Origin: UBA7477 sp045602925
GTDB lineage: Bacteria; Bacillota; Clostridia; Oscillospirales; Ruminococcaceae
DNA: 64,000 bases
Reading direction: 5' to 3'
Assembly (NCBI GenBank): GCA_045602925.1
Contig: JAZSCN010000008.1
Coordinates: forward strand, 62,001-126,000
Shown: positions 15,200 to 24,597 of the stretch, piece after piece
How the letters are laid out: every line of letters starts with the position of its first letter
How positions within the stretch are numbered: the stretch's first letter is position 1
The notes under the pieces: generated by a model
The model's database searches: none
Seen by the model: only the letters and a program-made list of their open reading frames with translations
What the model was told of the DNA's origin: nothing
Translations under genes and position numbers: made by a program

Positions 15200-16441
15200 A
15201 TGGAAATCAAAGCTTTTGAAAATAAAGTGTGGCTCGCTACCCCAACAATGCATGGCGATGAACTTAAATATGTTAAGGAAGCCTATGACACTAACTGGAT
15301 GTCAACAGTCGGTGCAAACATAAATGAAGTCGAGAAGATAGCAGCTGAAAAGTCTCAAATGAAGCATGCAGTGGGGCTTTCTTGTTGCACAGCGGCGTTA
15401 CATCTTGCAGTTAAACACGCTGGAGAAACACTTTATGGAACACCGGCGATTAGTCATGGTGCTTTAGAAGGGAAGAAGGTATTTTGTAGTGATATGACTT
15501 TTGCTGCTACCCTTAATCCTGTTGTATATGAAGGTGGAATCCCTGTTTTTATTGATACAGAAGCAGAGTCTTGGAATATGGACCCGGTCGCACTTGAAAA
15601 AGCTTTTGAGATTTATCCGGATGTAAAACTCGTTGTTTCAGCTGAATTATATGGATTTCCCGGAAGGATGGATTTAATAAAGCAAATTTGTGATAAGCAC
15701 GGAGCTTTGCTGATTGAAGATGCCGCTGAAGCTATGGGCGCAACTATTGATGATAGACAGTGTGGTTCTTTTGGTGATTATTCTGCTGTTAGTTATAATG
15801 GTAATAAAATCATTACCGGTTCTGCAGGCGGTTGCTTTTTAACTAATGATGTTGAAACAGCTAATAAGATTCGTAAGTGGTCTACTCAAGCAAGAGAAAA
15901 TGCTTCTTGGTATCAGCATGAAGAAGTCGGCTACAACTACCGTATGAGTAATGTTATAGCTGGCGTCGTAAGAGGGCAGTATGCATATCTTGAAAATCAT
16001 ATTGCTAGGAAAAAGGCTATTTATGAACGTTATAAAGAGGGGTTTAAGGATTTACCGGTTAAAATGAATCCTATTATGGAAGGCACCGAGCCTAATTATT
16101 GGCTTTCTGCTATGATTATCGATAAGGATTTTATGTGTACTCAGTACAGAGACAATTCTAAAGCTTCTTACGTAAAAGAAAAAGGGAAGTCTTGTCCTAC
16201 GGAGATTCTTGAGACACTTGCTAAATATAATGCAGAAGGCAGACCTATCTGGAAGCCAATGCATATGCAGCCAATGTATTATGATAATAGCTTTGTTACT
16301 CGTGAAGGTATTGGAATTTCAATGACAAATGATGTCGGAGCCGATATTTTCGATAGAGGGCTTTGTCTGCCAAGTGATATAAATATGACAACTGAGCAGC
16401 AAGATATTATAATCAAAATTATAAATAGCTGTTTCGAATAA
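15200..16441 (+). CDS. DegT/DnrJ/EryC1-type sugar aminotransferase (PglE-like)
   Basis: PLP enzyme that aminates the 4-keto sugar made by the preceding dehydratase. The protein is 413 residues, fold type I. Features are MSTVGANINEVE at the N-terminus, SCCTAALHLA, VSAELYGFPGRMD, LIEDAAEAMGA (PLP-pyridine Asp), and SYNGNKIITGSAGG with the PLP lysine. GAGGT lies 9 bases before the ATG. Product would be a UDP-4-amino-4,6-dideoxy-GlcNAc; stereochemistry cannot be read from sequence. Confidence 0.92.
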   Translation: MEIKAFENKVWLATPTMHGDELKYVKEAYDTNWMSTVGANINEVEKIAAEKSQMKHAVGLSCCTAALHLAVKHAGETLYGTPAISHGALEGKKVFCSDMTFAATLNPVVYEGGIPVFIDTEAESWNMDPVALEKAFEIYPDVKLVVSAELYGFPGRMDLIKQICDKHGALLIEDAAEAMGATIDDRQCGSFGDYSAVSYNGNKIITGSAGGCFLTNDVETANKIRKWSTQARENASWYQHEEVGYNYRMSNVIAGVVRGQYAYLENHIARKKAIYERYKEGFKDLPVKMNPIMEGTEPNYWLSAMIIDKDFMCTQYRDNSKASYVKEKGKSCPTEILETLAKYNAEGRPIWKPMHMQPMYYDNSFVTREGIGISMTNDVGADIFDRGLCLPSDINMTTEQQDIIIKIINSCFE

Positions 16442-16457
16442 TTGAGGTATATACATA

Positions 16458-17102
16458 ATGTACGCAAAGTTTTTTAAGAGATTTCTGGATGTATTTGTTT
16501 CTATTACATCTTTGATTATTCTATCTCCTATATTTCTTATTCTTATTATCGTTGGAGCAATTGCAATGAGAGGTAATCCTTTCTTTGTGCAATTGAGACC
16601 GGGCAAAATTAATAAGAAAACCGGGGAAGAAAAAATATTTCCGTTAATAAAATTCCGTACGATGTCGAACAAAAAAGATAGTGATGGTAAGTTGCTTCCT
16701 GATTCTGAAAGACTGAATGGCTATGGAAGGGTTTTACGCTCTACTTCGCTTGATGAATTACCAGAACTTATAAATATTTTGATAGGACATATGTCGTTCG
16801 TGGGTCCACGCCCACTATTGCCAGAGTATCTTCCATGGTATACGGAGGAGGAAAGACACAGACATGATGTACGTCCTGGCTTGACAGGTCTGGCACAAGT
16901 AAATGGTAGAAATTTTTTGGATTGGGAATCCAGATTTAAACTTGATGTTAAATATGTCAGGAACATTTCATTTAAGCAAGATATCAAAATAATGTTATCT
17001 ACCGTCGGGAAAGTTTTGAAAAAGACAGATATTGCTGTTGGCGAAGGTCATGTTTTACGTGATTTAGATGAGGAGAGAAAAATCAATGCAGATAAATTAT
17101 AG
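16458..17102 (+). CDS. Initiating phosphoglycosyl transferase (PglC family)
   Basis: Monotopic membrane enzyme that moves phospho-sugar from a UDP-sugar to undecaprenyl phosphate, the committing step of polymer assembly. The protein is 214 residues, the small PglC form with one N-terminal re-entrant segment (about 11-35). KFRTM, RSTSLDELPELIN (catalytic Asp-Glu pair), MSFVGPRPLLPEYL and VRPGLTGLAQVNG are all intact. It follows the dehydratase and aminotransferase, so the first sugar is likely a bacillosamine-type residue. Confidence 0.94.
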   Translation: MYAKFFKRFLDVFVSITSLIILSPIFLILIIVGAIAMRGNPFFVQLRPGKINKKTGEEKIFPLIKFRTMSNKKDSDGKLLPDSERLNGYGRVLRSTSLDELPELINILIGHMSFVGPRPLLPEYLPWYTEEERHRHDVRPGLTGLAQVNGRNFLDWESRFKLDVKYVRNISFKQDIKIMLSTVGKVLKKTDIAVGEGHVLRDLDEERKINADKL

Positions 17103-17556
17103 AAAACTATGCGCTTCAGATATTGTTGTACATAATGAAGAACTGACGGTATTGTTAAAGAGTTGTATAGAAGATAGTAAACTATTTCCCACTGACGAGT
17201 CATTTTATATTAATAAGCTCAAAGGTTTAGAAGAGTACCTTACCCAAAACCAAGCATATGTTGTAGGTGCTTTTGATGGAAACTCACTTGTGGGATTTAT
17301 ATGGGCATACAATTTAAAAACAGAATTTGAATGCAAGTTACATATAGCATATGTTGCTGTGTGTGCCGAGTATAGAGGGATGAAAATCGGTAGCGCTTTA
17401 TTAGAAGCTGCAGAGAAGGAAGCTATAGAAAGCGGAATTAATGTCACAGAGTTAATTGTTTCTGCTGGTAATACTGCTGCTATTGGATTATATGAAAAGC
17501 ATAACTATACTCAAGAAAGAATTATAATGCATAAAAGATTGGGAGAATATCAGTAA
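17086..17556 (+). CDS. GNAT-family N-acetyltransferase
   Basis: A 156-residue Gcn5-type acetyltransferase; motif A is visible as VCAEYRGMKIGSALLEAAE, followed by NTAAIGLYEKHNY. The ATG at 17086 has AGGAG 10 bases upstream and overlaps the end of the phosphoglycosyl transferase gene; the ATG at 17068 has no SD. By position it probably acetylates the 4-amino group of the aminotransferase product, a job done by a left-handed beta-helix enzyme (PglD) in Campylobacter and by a GNAT enzyme (PseH) in pseudaminic acid synthesis. That function is inference. Confidence 0.85.
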   Translation: MQINYRKLCASDIVVHNEELTVLLKSCIEDSKLFPTDESFYINKLKGLEEYLTQNQAYVVGAFDGNSLVGFIWAYNLKTEFECKLHIAYVAVCAEYRGMKIGSALLEAAEKEAIESGINVTELIVSAGNTAAIGLYEKHNYTQERIIMHKRLGEYQ

Positions 17557-17629
17557 TTTTAAATTTAAAATCGTCTGAATCTATAAACGAAAATTATTTC
17601 CTATCTATGGAGCGTAAAGGTGGATATTA

Positions 17630-18862
17630 ATGAATGTTCTTTTTTTGTCAATAGGTGATGTTTCTTTCCTAAATATGAGTGAACACGGCGTCTATACTGA
17701 TTTAGTCAGAAAAATTCAAGAAAATGGTCATGACGTATATGTCGTTACTTGTAAAGAAAGAAGACACGGAGCTGAAACTAAGTTATCTGTCGAAGCCGGA
17801 ATCCATGTTTTACGTGTGAAGATTTTAAATATAACTAAAACAAATATTATTGAAAAAGGAATATCCACAGTATCTATAGGCAGAACATTCAAGCGTTCAA
17901 TCAATAAATTTTTCCCAGATGTGAAATTCGATATGGTGTTATATTCAACCCCACCAATAACACTTGCCGGTGTTATACAGTACATAAAAAAACGTGATGG
18001 AGCCAGAACCTACCTGCTCTTAAAAGATATTTTCCCTCAAAATGCGGTTGATATCGGTATGATGAAAAAGACGGGATTAAAAGGATTGCTATATAAGTAT
18101 TTTCGTTCAAAGGAAAAAAAGCTATACGCATTGTCTGATAAGATCGGATGTATGAGTCCTGCAAATGTTGATTATGTATTAAAGAATAATCCTGATGTTG
18201 CTAACGAAAAAGTTGAAGTTTGTCCTAACTGTATCGAACCTATTGATATGTCAATATCTGATGATGGCCGCACTGATATACGAAATAAATATGAAATTCC
18301 ACTTGATAAGAAAGTTTTTGTCTACGGTGGCAATCTCGGCAAACCGCAAGGTATACCTTTTCTCATTGAATGTCTTAAAAGTCAAAAGAATAATGAGCAA
18401 GCATACTTCTTAATTGTTGGTGATGGTACGGAATATGGTATGTTGGAAGCTTATGTAAACGAAGACAAGCCACAGAATGTCAAGTTGATGAAACGCCTCC
18501 CTAGAGAGGACTATGACCATATGGTCGCAGCGTGTGACGTGGGAATGATTTTCCTTGATAATAGATTTACAATTCCTAACTTTCCAAGCAGACTGCTATC
18601 CTATATGCAAGCTAAACTTCCGGTATTATGTGTGACAGACAAAAATACAGATATTGGTACAATTGCAGAGGATAACGGATTTGGTAGGTGGTGTGAAAGC
18701 GTTGACGTGGAAGCATTTGAGAATAATGTAGAAGCAATGCTTTCGTTAGACTTGATTGAAATGGGAAATCGTTCATGGGAATATATGAGTAAAAATTATA
18801 ATATTGACATTTGTTATGAAATTATCGCTAAATCAACAAATCTTTCAACATACATAAACTAG
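17630..18862 (+). CDS. Glycosyltransferase family 4, WbuB-like (probable L-FucNAc transferase)
   Basis: A 410-residue GT-B glycosyltransferase. The N-domain begins MNVLFLSIGD and contains LLLKDIFPQNAVDIGM, typical of WbuB. The C-domain has VFVYGGNLGKPQGIPFLIE, IVGDGTE and a NFPSRLLSYMQAKLPVLC donor site. WbuB-type enzymes add L-FucNAc, and fnlABC follow directly, which supports the donor as UDP-L-FucNAc. SD AAAGGTGG before the ATG. Confidence 0.88.
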   Translation: MNVLFLSIGDVSFLNMSEHGVYTDLVRKIQENGHDVYVVTCKERRHGAETKLSVEAGIHVLRVKILNITKTNIIEKGISTVSIGRTFKRSINKFFPDVKFDMVLYSTPPITLAGVIQYIKKRDGARTYLLLKDIFPQNAVDIGMMKKTGLKGLLYKYFRSKEKKLYALSDKIGCMSPANVDYVLKNNPDVANEKVEVCPNCIEPIDMSISDDGRTDIRNKYEIPLDKKVFVYGGNLGKPQGIPFLIECLKSQKNNEQAYFLIVGDGTEYGMLEAYVNEDKPQNVKLMKRLPREDYDHMVAACDVGMIFLDNRFTIPNFPSRLLSYMQAKLPVLCVTDKNTDIGTIAEDNGFGRWCESVDVEAFENNVEAMLSLDLIEMGNRSWEYMSKNYNIDICYEIIAKSTNLSTYIN

Positions 18863-18877
18863 GAAGGAAAGCTAAAA

Positions 18878-19918
18878 ATGACTCTTTTTACAAATAAAAC
18901 TTTACTTATAACCGGAGGTACCGGCTCTTTTGGAAATGCAGTACTCAACCGTTTCCTTACTACTGATATTGGAGAAATTCGCATTTTATCTCGTGATGAG
19001 AAAAAGCAGGATGATATGCGCCATGAGTATCAAGCAAAGTATCCTGAATATGCTGAGAAGATTAAATTTTACATAGGTGACGTTAGAAATATTGATTCTA
19101 TCCGTCCGGCTATGGTTGGAGTGGATTACGTATTCCATGCTGCTGCACTAAAGCAGGTTCCATCTTGTGAGTTCTTCCCAATGGAAGCAGTACGCACAAA
19201 TATTATCGGTACAGAAAATGTTCTTACCGCTGCTATTGATGCAGGGGTTAAAAACGTAGTTTGCCTTTCGACCGATAAGGCTGCATATCCCGTAAATGCA
19301 ATGGGAACATCCAAGGCAATGATGGAAAAGGTCATTGTGGCTAAGTCCCGAACTGTTGCTCCTGAAAAAACAAAGATATGTTGCACTCGTTACGGCAACG
19401 TTATGTGTAGCCGTGGTTCTGTAATTCCACTTTGGATTGACCAGATTCGTGCCGGTAAGCCTATTACGATTACAGACCCTACTATGACTCGTTTCATTAT
19501 GTCGCTTGACGAAGCTGTCGACCTTGTATTATTTGCTTTTGAACACGGCGAGAGCGGAGATATACTTGTACAAAAGGCTCCGGCTTGTACTATCGAAACA
19601 CAAGCAAAGGCTGTTATTGAATTATTTGACCCTGATAAGAAAACTGAAATTAAGATTATTGGTATTCGTCATGGCGAGAAGATTTATGAAACCCTTCTCA
19701 CTAATGAAGAATGTGCTAACGCTATAGATATGGGCGATTTTTATAGAGTGCCTTGTGATAAACGTGGCTTGAATTACGATAAGTATTTCAAAGATGGTGA
19801 CATAGAGCGTAATACTTTGACAGAATTCAATTCTAATAATACAGAGTTACTTACAGTAGAGCAAACAAAAGCGAAGATAGCTTCGCTTGAGTATATACAA
19901 GAGGAACTTGCAAAATGA
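18878..19918 (+). CDS. fnlA: UDP-GlcNAc 4,6-dehydratase/5-epimerase (FnlA/CapE)
   Basis: First step from UDP-GlcNAc toward UDP-L-FucNAc. The protein is 346 residues, soluble SDR. LLITGGTGSFGNAVLNRF binds NADP; HAAALKQVPSCEF and STDKAAYPVNAMGTSKAMME resemble the PglF site but without membrane segments; RFIMSLDEAVDLV and GIRHGEKIYETLL are typical of CapE/FnlA. It overlaps fnlB by ATGA (19915-19918). Confidence 0.93.
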   Translation: MTLFTNKTLLITGGTGSFGNAVLNRFLTTDIGEIRILSRDEKKQDDMRHEYQAKYPEYAEKIKFYIGDVRNIDSIRPAMVGVDYVFHAAALKQVPSCEFFPMEAVRTNIIGTENVLTAAIDAGVKNVVCLSTDKAAYPVNAMGTSKAMMEKVIVAKSRTVAPEKTKICCTRYGNVMCSRGSVIPLWIDQIRAGKPITITDPTMTRFIMSLDEAVDLVLFAFEHGESGDILVQKAPACTIETQAKAVIELFDPDKKTEIKIIGIRHGEKIYETLLTNEECANAIDMGDFYRVPCDKRGLNYDKYFKDGDIERNTLTEFNSNNTELLTVEQTKAKIASLEYIQEELAK

Positions 19919-21114
19919 ATGTACTTGTAACAGGAGCCAAAGGTTTTGTCGGTAAAAATCTTTGTGTAAATTTAAAAAACATTCGTGACGGCAAAGATAA
20001 AACACACCCCAATCTTTCTATTGACGAAATTTTTGAATATGACATCGATTCATCATCGGAACTTCTTGATGAGTATTGTGCTAAGGCTGATTTTGTGTTC
20101 AACCTTGCCGGTGTTAATCGTCCTCAGAATAACGAGGCGTTCATACAGGGCAACGTTGAATTTGTATCCACTTTGCTTGACACGTTAAAAAAGCATAATA
20201 ATTTTTGCCCTGTTATGATTTCTTCTTCTATTCAAGCTACTTGTATCGGTCGTTATGACAATGACTATGGAAGAAGCAAGAAAACGAGCGAGGAACTTGC
20301 CTTTGCTTATGGGCAAGAAACAGGTGCAAAAGTACTTGTATACCGCTTCCCGAATCTTTTTGGTAAGTGGTGTAGACCGAATTATAACAGTGCTGTCGCA
20401 ACCTTCTGTAACAACATTGCTAACGATTTGCCAATTCAGATAAACGATAGAACTGTTCAGCTGGAACTGCTATATATCGATGACCTCGTTGATGAAATGC
20501 TTACTGCACTTGAAGGGGAAGAGCATCATTGTACTTTTGATGGTATTAAAACTGTTCTTTGTGATGACGGCAAATATTGTGCAGCACCGATTACACATAA
20601 GGTTACTCTTGGCGAAGTTGTTGATTTACTATATTCTTTTGCTGAACAGCCTAAAACTCTTGTAATGCCCGAGATTTCATATAATAGCTTTGCTAAAAAG
20701 CTTTACAGTACCTATTTGTCATATCTGCCTAAGGAAAAGATTGCTTTTGAGCTTAAAATGAATTGTGATGCAAGAGGTTCTTTTACCGAGCTTATGAAAT
20801 TCCCTAAATGTGGTCAGTTCTCTGTGAACATTTCAAAGCCTGGTATTACTAAAGGTCAGCATTGGCATAACACGAAGTGGGAGTTCTTTATTGTTGTTAG
20901 TGGTAGGGGACTTATCCAGATGCGTAAAATCGGGTCTGATGAAGTGCTGAATTTTGAAGTTAGTGGCGATAAAATTGAAGCTGTACATATGCTTCCGGGA
21001 TATACCCATAATATAATTAATTTGAGCGATACAGAAAACTTAGTAACGGTTATGTGGGCGAATGAACAGTTTGACCCCAATAAGCCGGATACATTTTTTG
21101 AGGAGGTAGAGTAA
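19915..21114 (+). CDS. fnlB: Bifunctional reductase/epimerase with cupin (FnlB/CapF)
   Basis: Second step of UDP-L-FucNAc synthesis. The protein is 399 residues in two domains: an SDR (about 1-245; VLVTGAKGFVGKNL, FNLAGVNRPQ, DYGRSKKTSEEL with the YxxxK-like pair) and a C-terminal cupin (about 285-390; ITKGQHWHNTKWEFFIV, with metal-binding His, and LPGYTHNIIN). This is the CapF architecture. Start and stop overlap both neighbours, so fnlA-B-C are tightly coupled. Confidence 0.93.
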   Translation: MNVLVTGAKGFVGKNLCVNLKNIRDGKDKTHPNLSIDEIFEYDIDSSSELLDEYCAKADFVFNLAGVNRPQNNEAFIQGNVEFVSTLLDTLKKHNNFCPVMISSSIQATCIGRYDNDYGRSKKTSEELAFAYGQETGAKVLVYRFPNLFGKWCRPNYNSAVATFCNNIANDLPIQINDRTVQLELLYIDDLVDEMLTALEGEEHHCTFDGIKTVLCDDGKYCAAPITHKVTLGEVVDLLYSFAEQPKTLVMPEISYNSFAKKLYSTYLSYLPKEKIAFELKMNCDARGSFTELMKFPKCGQFSVNISKPGITKGQHWHNTKWEFFIVVSGRGLIQMRKIGSDEVLNFEVSGDKIEAVHMLPGYTHNIINLSDTENLVTVMWANEQFDPNKPDTFFEEVE

Positions 21115-22283
21115 TGTTTGAACAGGTAAAATGGCAGGGAAATGGTAAACTAAAGTTGCTTATTATCGTAGGTACTCGCCCTGAAATTATCCGTCTTTCT
21201 GCGGTTATTGATAAGTGCCGTACTTATTTTGATACTATCCTTGCACATACAGGACAGAATTATGATTATAACCTCAATGGTGTGTTTTTTAAGGACCTGA
21301 AGCTTGACGAACCCGAAGTGTATTTAGATGCTGTCGGTTCTGATTTAGGCGAAACCTGTGGTAATATTATCGCCAAGTCTTATAAACTGATGTCAGAAAT
21401 CAAGCCTGATGCTGTGCTGGTGTTAGGAGATACAAATTCCTGCCTATCCGTTATTGGTGCTAAGAGATTACATATTCCAATCTTTCATATGGAAGCAGGC
21501 AATCGTTGTAAGGATGAGTGTCTACCTGAAGAAACTAACAGAAGAATAGTTGACATTATTTCTGATGTAAATATGGCATACTCAGAGCACGCAAGAAGGT
21601 ACCTTGCCGACTGCGGTCTGCCTAAGGAGCGCACATATGTAACGGGTTCTCCAATGGCTGAGGTCCTTCATAACAATCTTGCCGAAATCGAAGCTAGTGA
21701 TATCCATACTCGACTCGGCCTTGAAAAAGGTAAGTATATTCTTCTTTCTGCTCACCGTGAGGAAAATATCGACACCGAAAAGAACTTCAACAGCCTTTTT
21801 GGTGCTATCAATAGAATGGCTGAGAAGTATGATATGCCAATTCTCTACTCGTGCCATCCAAGAAGTCGTAACAGACTTGAAGCTTGTGGCTTTAAGCTTG
21901 ATTCACGTGTCATTCAGCATGAGCCTCTTGGCTTCCATGACTATAACTGCTTGCAGATGAACGCTTTTGCTGTAGTTTCAGATAGTGGCACACTTCCTGA
22001 AGAGAGTAGCTTTTTTACAAGCATAGGTCATCCATTCCCGGCAATCTGTATCCGTACATCCACAGAAAGACCAGAAGCTCTTGATAAAGCTTGTTTTATT
22101 CTTTCAGGAATTGACGAAAAGGGACTTTTACAATCGGTTGATACGGCAGTTGAGATGAACAAAAATGGGGATTATGGTATTCCTGTGCCAGATTATATTG
22201 AAGAAAATGTTTCCACAAAAGTTGTGAAAATCATTCAATCTTACACGGGCGTTGTTGATAAAATGGTTTGGAGAAAATTTTAA
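21114..22283 (+). CDS. fnlC: UDP-HexNAc 2-epimerase (FnlC/CapG)
   Basis: Last step to UDP-L-FucNAc. The protein is 389 residues of the WecB-like epimerase fold. Landmarks are IVGTRPEIIRL, HTGQNYDYNLNGVFF, VLGDTNSCLSVIGAKR, HMEAGNRCKDECLPEETNRR, LSAHREENI and SDSGTLPEESSFF. AGGAGGT precedes the ATG, which overlaps the fnlB stop by one base. Confidence 0.93.
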   Translation: MFEQVKWQGNGKLKLLIIVGTRPEIIRLSAVIDKCRTYFDTILAHTGQNYDYNLNGVFFKDLKLDEPEVYLDAVGSDLGETCGNIIAKSYKLMSEIKPDAVLVLGDTNSCLSVIGAKRLHIPIFHMEAGNRCKDECLPEETNRRIVDIISDVNMAYSEHARRYLADCGLPKERTYVTGSPMAEVLHNNLAEIEASDIHTRLGLEKGKYILLSAHREENIDTEKNFNSLFGAINRMAEKYDMPILYSCHPRSRNRLEACGFKLDSRVIQHEPLGFHDYNCLQMNAFAVVSDSGTLPEESSFFTSIGHPFPAICIRTSTERPEALDKACFILSGIDEKGLLQSVDTAVEMNKNGDYGIPVPDYIEENVSTKVVKIIQSYTGVVDKMVWRKF

Positions 22284-22321
22284 TTCTTAAAATTTTAGAG
22301 GAGATATTCAATTTAAGCACT

Positions 22322-23446
22322 ATGAAGATATTAATAGTAATGGGTGGCTTTTTTCCTGGAAAAAAATATGGTGGACCACCTGTTAGTGTAGATAATTTTT
22401 GCTCATTGATGAATAATGATGCCTGCTATATCGTGACCAGTAATCACGATATGGGGAGCTCAGAGCCTTATGAAGGATTAGAATCCAATACTTGGATACA
22501 TAGAGATAATTGTTTGGTGAAGTATCTGAGCGATAAGGACTACTGCTCGGAAACATTTGCTCAAATTGTTGATGATATAAACCCTGACATTATTTATTTA
22601 CAAGGATTATTTCAAAAATGTATATTCCCTTGCTTGCGTATTGCAAAGAAGAAAGGAATCAAGGTATTTCTCGCACCAAGAGGTGAGCTCTGCAAGGGTG
22701 CCTTTAAAAAGAAGTATAAGAAGATTCCCTATATTGCTTGCTTGAAATTCCTAAAATTACTAGATAATGTATCTTTTCAATCTACAAGTGAGGAAGAAAC
22801 TGAATGTATTATGAAGCATTTGGGCGTTCCTAGTGAAAGAATTTATTCATTAACCAATATTCCGTCTATACCTTCAAAAATGTATGAATACATAGAAAAG
22901 ATTGTAGGAGTTGCGAAGCTTATCTTCTTATCACGAATTCATCCTAAGAAGAATCTCCTTTCTGCAATTGAGTATTTGTATTCTGTAAAGGGTAACGTTC
23001 AGTATGATATTTATGGTCCGATAGAGGATAAGGAATATTGGACACGTTGTGAAGATGAAATTCGTAAATTACCTGAGAACATTAAGGTCGGTTATTGTGG
23101 ACTATTATCTCATGATCAAGTGCATGAAGCGTTTAGTAGGTATGATGCTTTTCTTTTTCCGACACTTAGCGAAAATTACGGACATGTTATTGCTGAGGCT
23201 ATGTTTGCAGGTTGCCCGGTTATTATCAGCGACCAGACACCATGGAACGATGTAAACGAAAATGATGTCGGTTGGGCTATACCACTTGAAGATAAACAGG
23301 GCTTTGTTGATGCTATTCAAGCTGTAGTAGATATGAGTGACTGCGAAATTAGGGCTAAAGCACAAGTATATGTAAGCAATAAAGCCAATCTCAATGAGCT
23401 TCGTGATCAATATCAAAAGGCACTGCAAAGTGTCGTGGGGAAGTAA
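22322..23446 (+). CDS. Glycosyltransferase family 4
   Basis: A 374-residue GT-B transferase. It opens MKILIVMGGFFPGKKYGGPP, has LAPRGELCKGAFKKKYKK in the first domain and LFPTLSENYGHVIAEAMFAGCPVI in the donor site (E-x7-E type). The ATG at 22322 is the only sensible start, though GAGGAG lies about 18 bases upstream, further than usual. Fourth transferase-type gene of the operon; linkage unknown. Confidence 0.88.
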   Translation: MKILIVMGGFFPGKKYGGPPVSVDNFCSLMNNDACYIVTSNHDMGSSEPYEGLESNTWIHRDNCLVKYLSDKDYCSETFAQIVDDINPDIIYLQGLFQKCIFPCLRIAKKKGIKVFLAPRGELCKGAFKKKYKKIPYIACLKFLKLLDNVSFQSTSEEETECIMKHLGVPSERIYSLTNIPSIPSKMYEYIEKIVGVAKLIFLSRIHPKKNLLSAIEYLYSVKGNVQYDIYGPIEDKEYWTRCEDEIRKLPENIKVGYCGLLSHDQVHEAFSRYDAFLFPTLSENYGHVIAEAMFAGCPVIISDQTPWNDVNENDVGWAIPLEDKQGFVDAIQAVVDMSDCEIRAKAQVYVSNKANLNELRDQYQKALQSVVGK

Positions 23447-23461
23447 AGAGGAATCAGTTAT

Positions 23462-24586
23462 ATGAAAGTTTTACACATTTTCTCCGGCTTCGGAGGAGGC
23501 ATTTCTTCGCTGATTTTAAATCTTGTTGAAAATAGAAATGAAAATTTCATATTCGATACTTTAGCATTTAGTTATAAAGGTGGAGAACAGTTCTGTCAGC
23601 GAATTCAAAATCAGGGTGGAAAGTGTTATACAATGCCTCGCTTTAAGAAACGTGGTTTTCGCGTTTTCTTTAAGTATCTGAATAAGTTGCTTGAAAGCAA
23701 TGAATATGATGTAGTACATTGTCATATCTCCGGCTGGATAGCTAGGATGTTTTATAAAGTAGCGAAAAAACACGGCAGCGAGAAGTTTATTGTACATGCT
23801 CACACTACTTTGTATGATAGCCGATTAGACAGACTATCGCTAATGCAAAAATTAAATCAAAAGATTAATTATAAGATTGCTACAGAATATATGACTTGTA
23901 GTGATTTAGCTGCAAATTATATATTTGGAGAGAAATACCTTAAGAAAAAAAAGTGCACCCTTATTCCGAATGGTATGAAGGAAGAACTGTTTTCGCAGGT
24001 AATTACAAACGAAGACAAAGACAATTATCGAAATGAATTTGAAATTCCTGACGGAGTAAAAGTTATACTTCACGTAGGTAGATTTTCCACACCAAAAAAT
24101 CATGAAGGCATTTTAGCAATCGCTGAACAACTGAAGCGCAAAGGCTCGGCTTTCGTAATGGTTTTAATCGGCGATGGTGAAAGGTTTGACGAAATTAAGC
24201 AATATGTAAAAGAACATAAGCTTGAGGATATAATGAGGCTTCCCGGTCGTAGAAGTGATATTTCAAAATTAATGCAGTGGGCAGATATTATGATTTTACC
24301 ATCCCATCATGAGGGTCTTCCAACGGTAGCTGTTGAATGTCAAGCGACGGGAACTCCGATTATCATTTCTGATGTAGTCACTCCTCAATGTGATATGGGA
24401 CTTGATTTGGTTCGCTTTGCGAACAAAGACAATACCAAGCAGTGGGTTGAAATAATTGAAAATATGGCATCTAAGAAGCTTAATGTAAAATGCTGTATTG
24501 AAAAAATCCGAACAAATGGTTTCACAGCACAAGAAGCAGGGAAGTACTACTGTTCTGTGCTTGAACAATTATCTACGGATATCTAG
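23462..24586 (+). CDS. Glycosyltransferase family 4
   Basis: A 374-residue GT-B transferase with N-terminal HIFSGFGGGISSLILNLV, VVHCHISGWIARMF, and the donor motif LPSHHEGLPTVAVECQATGTPII. The C-domain also has ILHVGRFSTPKNHEGIL. It resembles EpsF-like enzymes of Bacillus-type exopolysaccharide clusters. SD AGAGGA; 16 bases after the previous gene. Confidence 0.88.
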   Translation: MKVLHIFSGFGGGISSLILNLVENRNENFIFDTLAFSYKGGEQFCQRIQNQGGKCYTMPRFKKRGFRVFFKYLNKLLESNEYDVVHCHISGWIARMFYKVAKKHGSEKFIVHAHTTLYDSRLDRLSLMQKLNQKINYKIATEYMTCSDLAANYIFGEKYLKKKKCTLIPNGMKEELFSQVITNEDKDNYRNEFEIPDGVKVILHVGRFSTPKNHEGILAIAEQLKRKGSAFVMVLIGDGERFDEIKQYVKEHKLEDIMRLPGRRSDISKLMQWADIMILPSHHEGLPTVAVECQATGTPIIISDVVTPQCDMGLDLVRFANKDNTKQWVEIIENMASKKLNVKCCIEKIRTNGFTAQEAGKYYCSVLEQLSTDI

Positions 24587-24597
24587 AGGTTTTGTAT

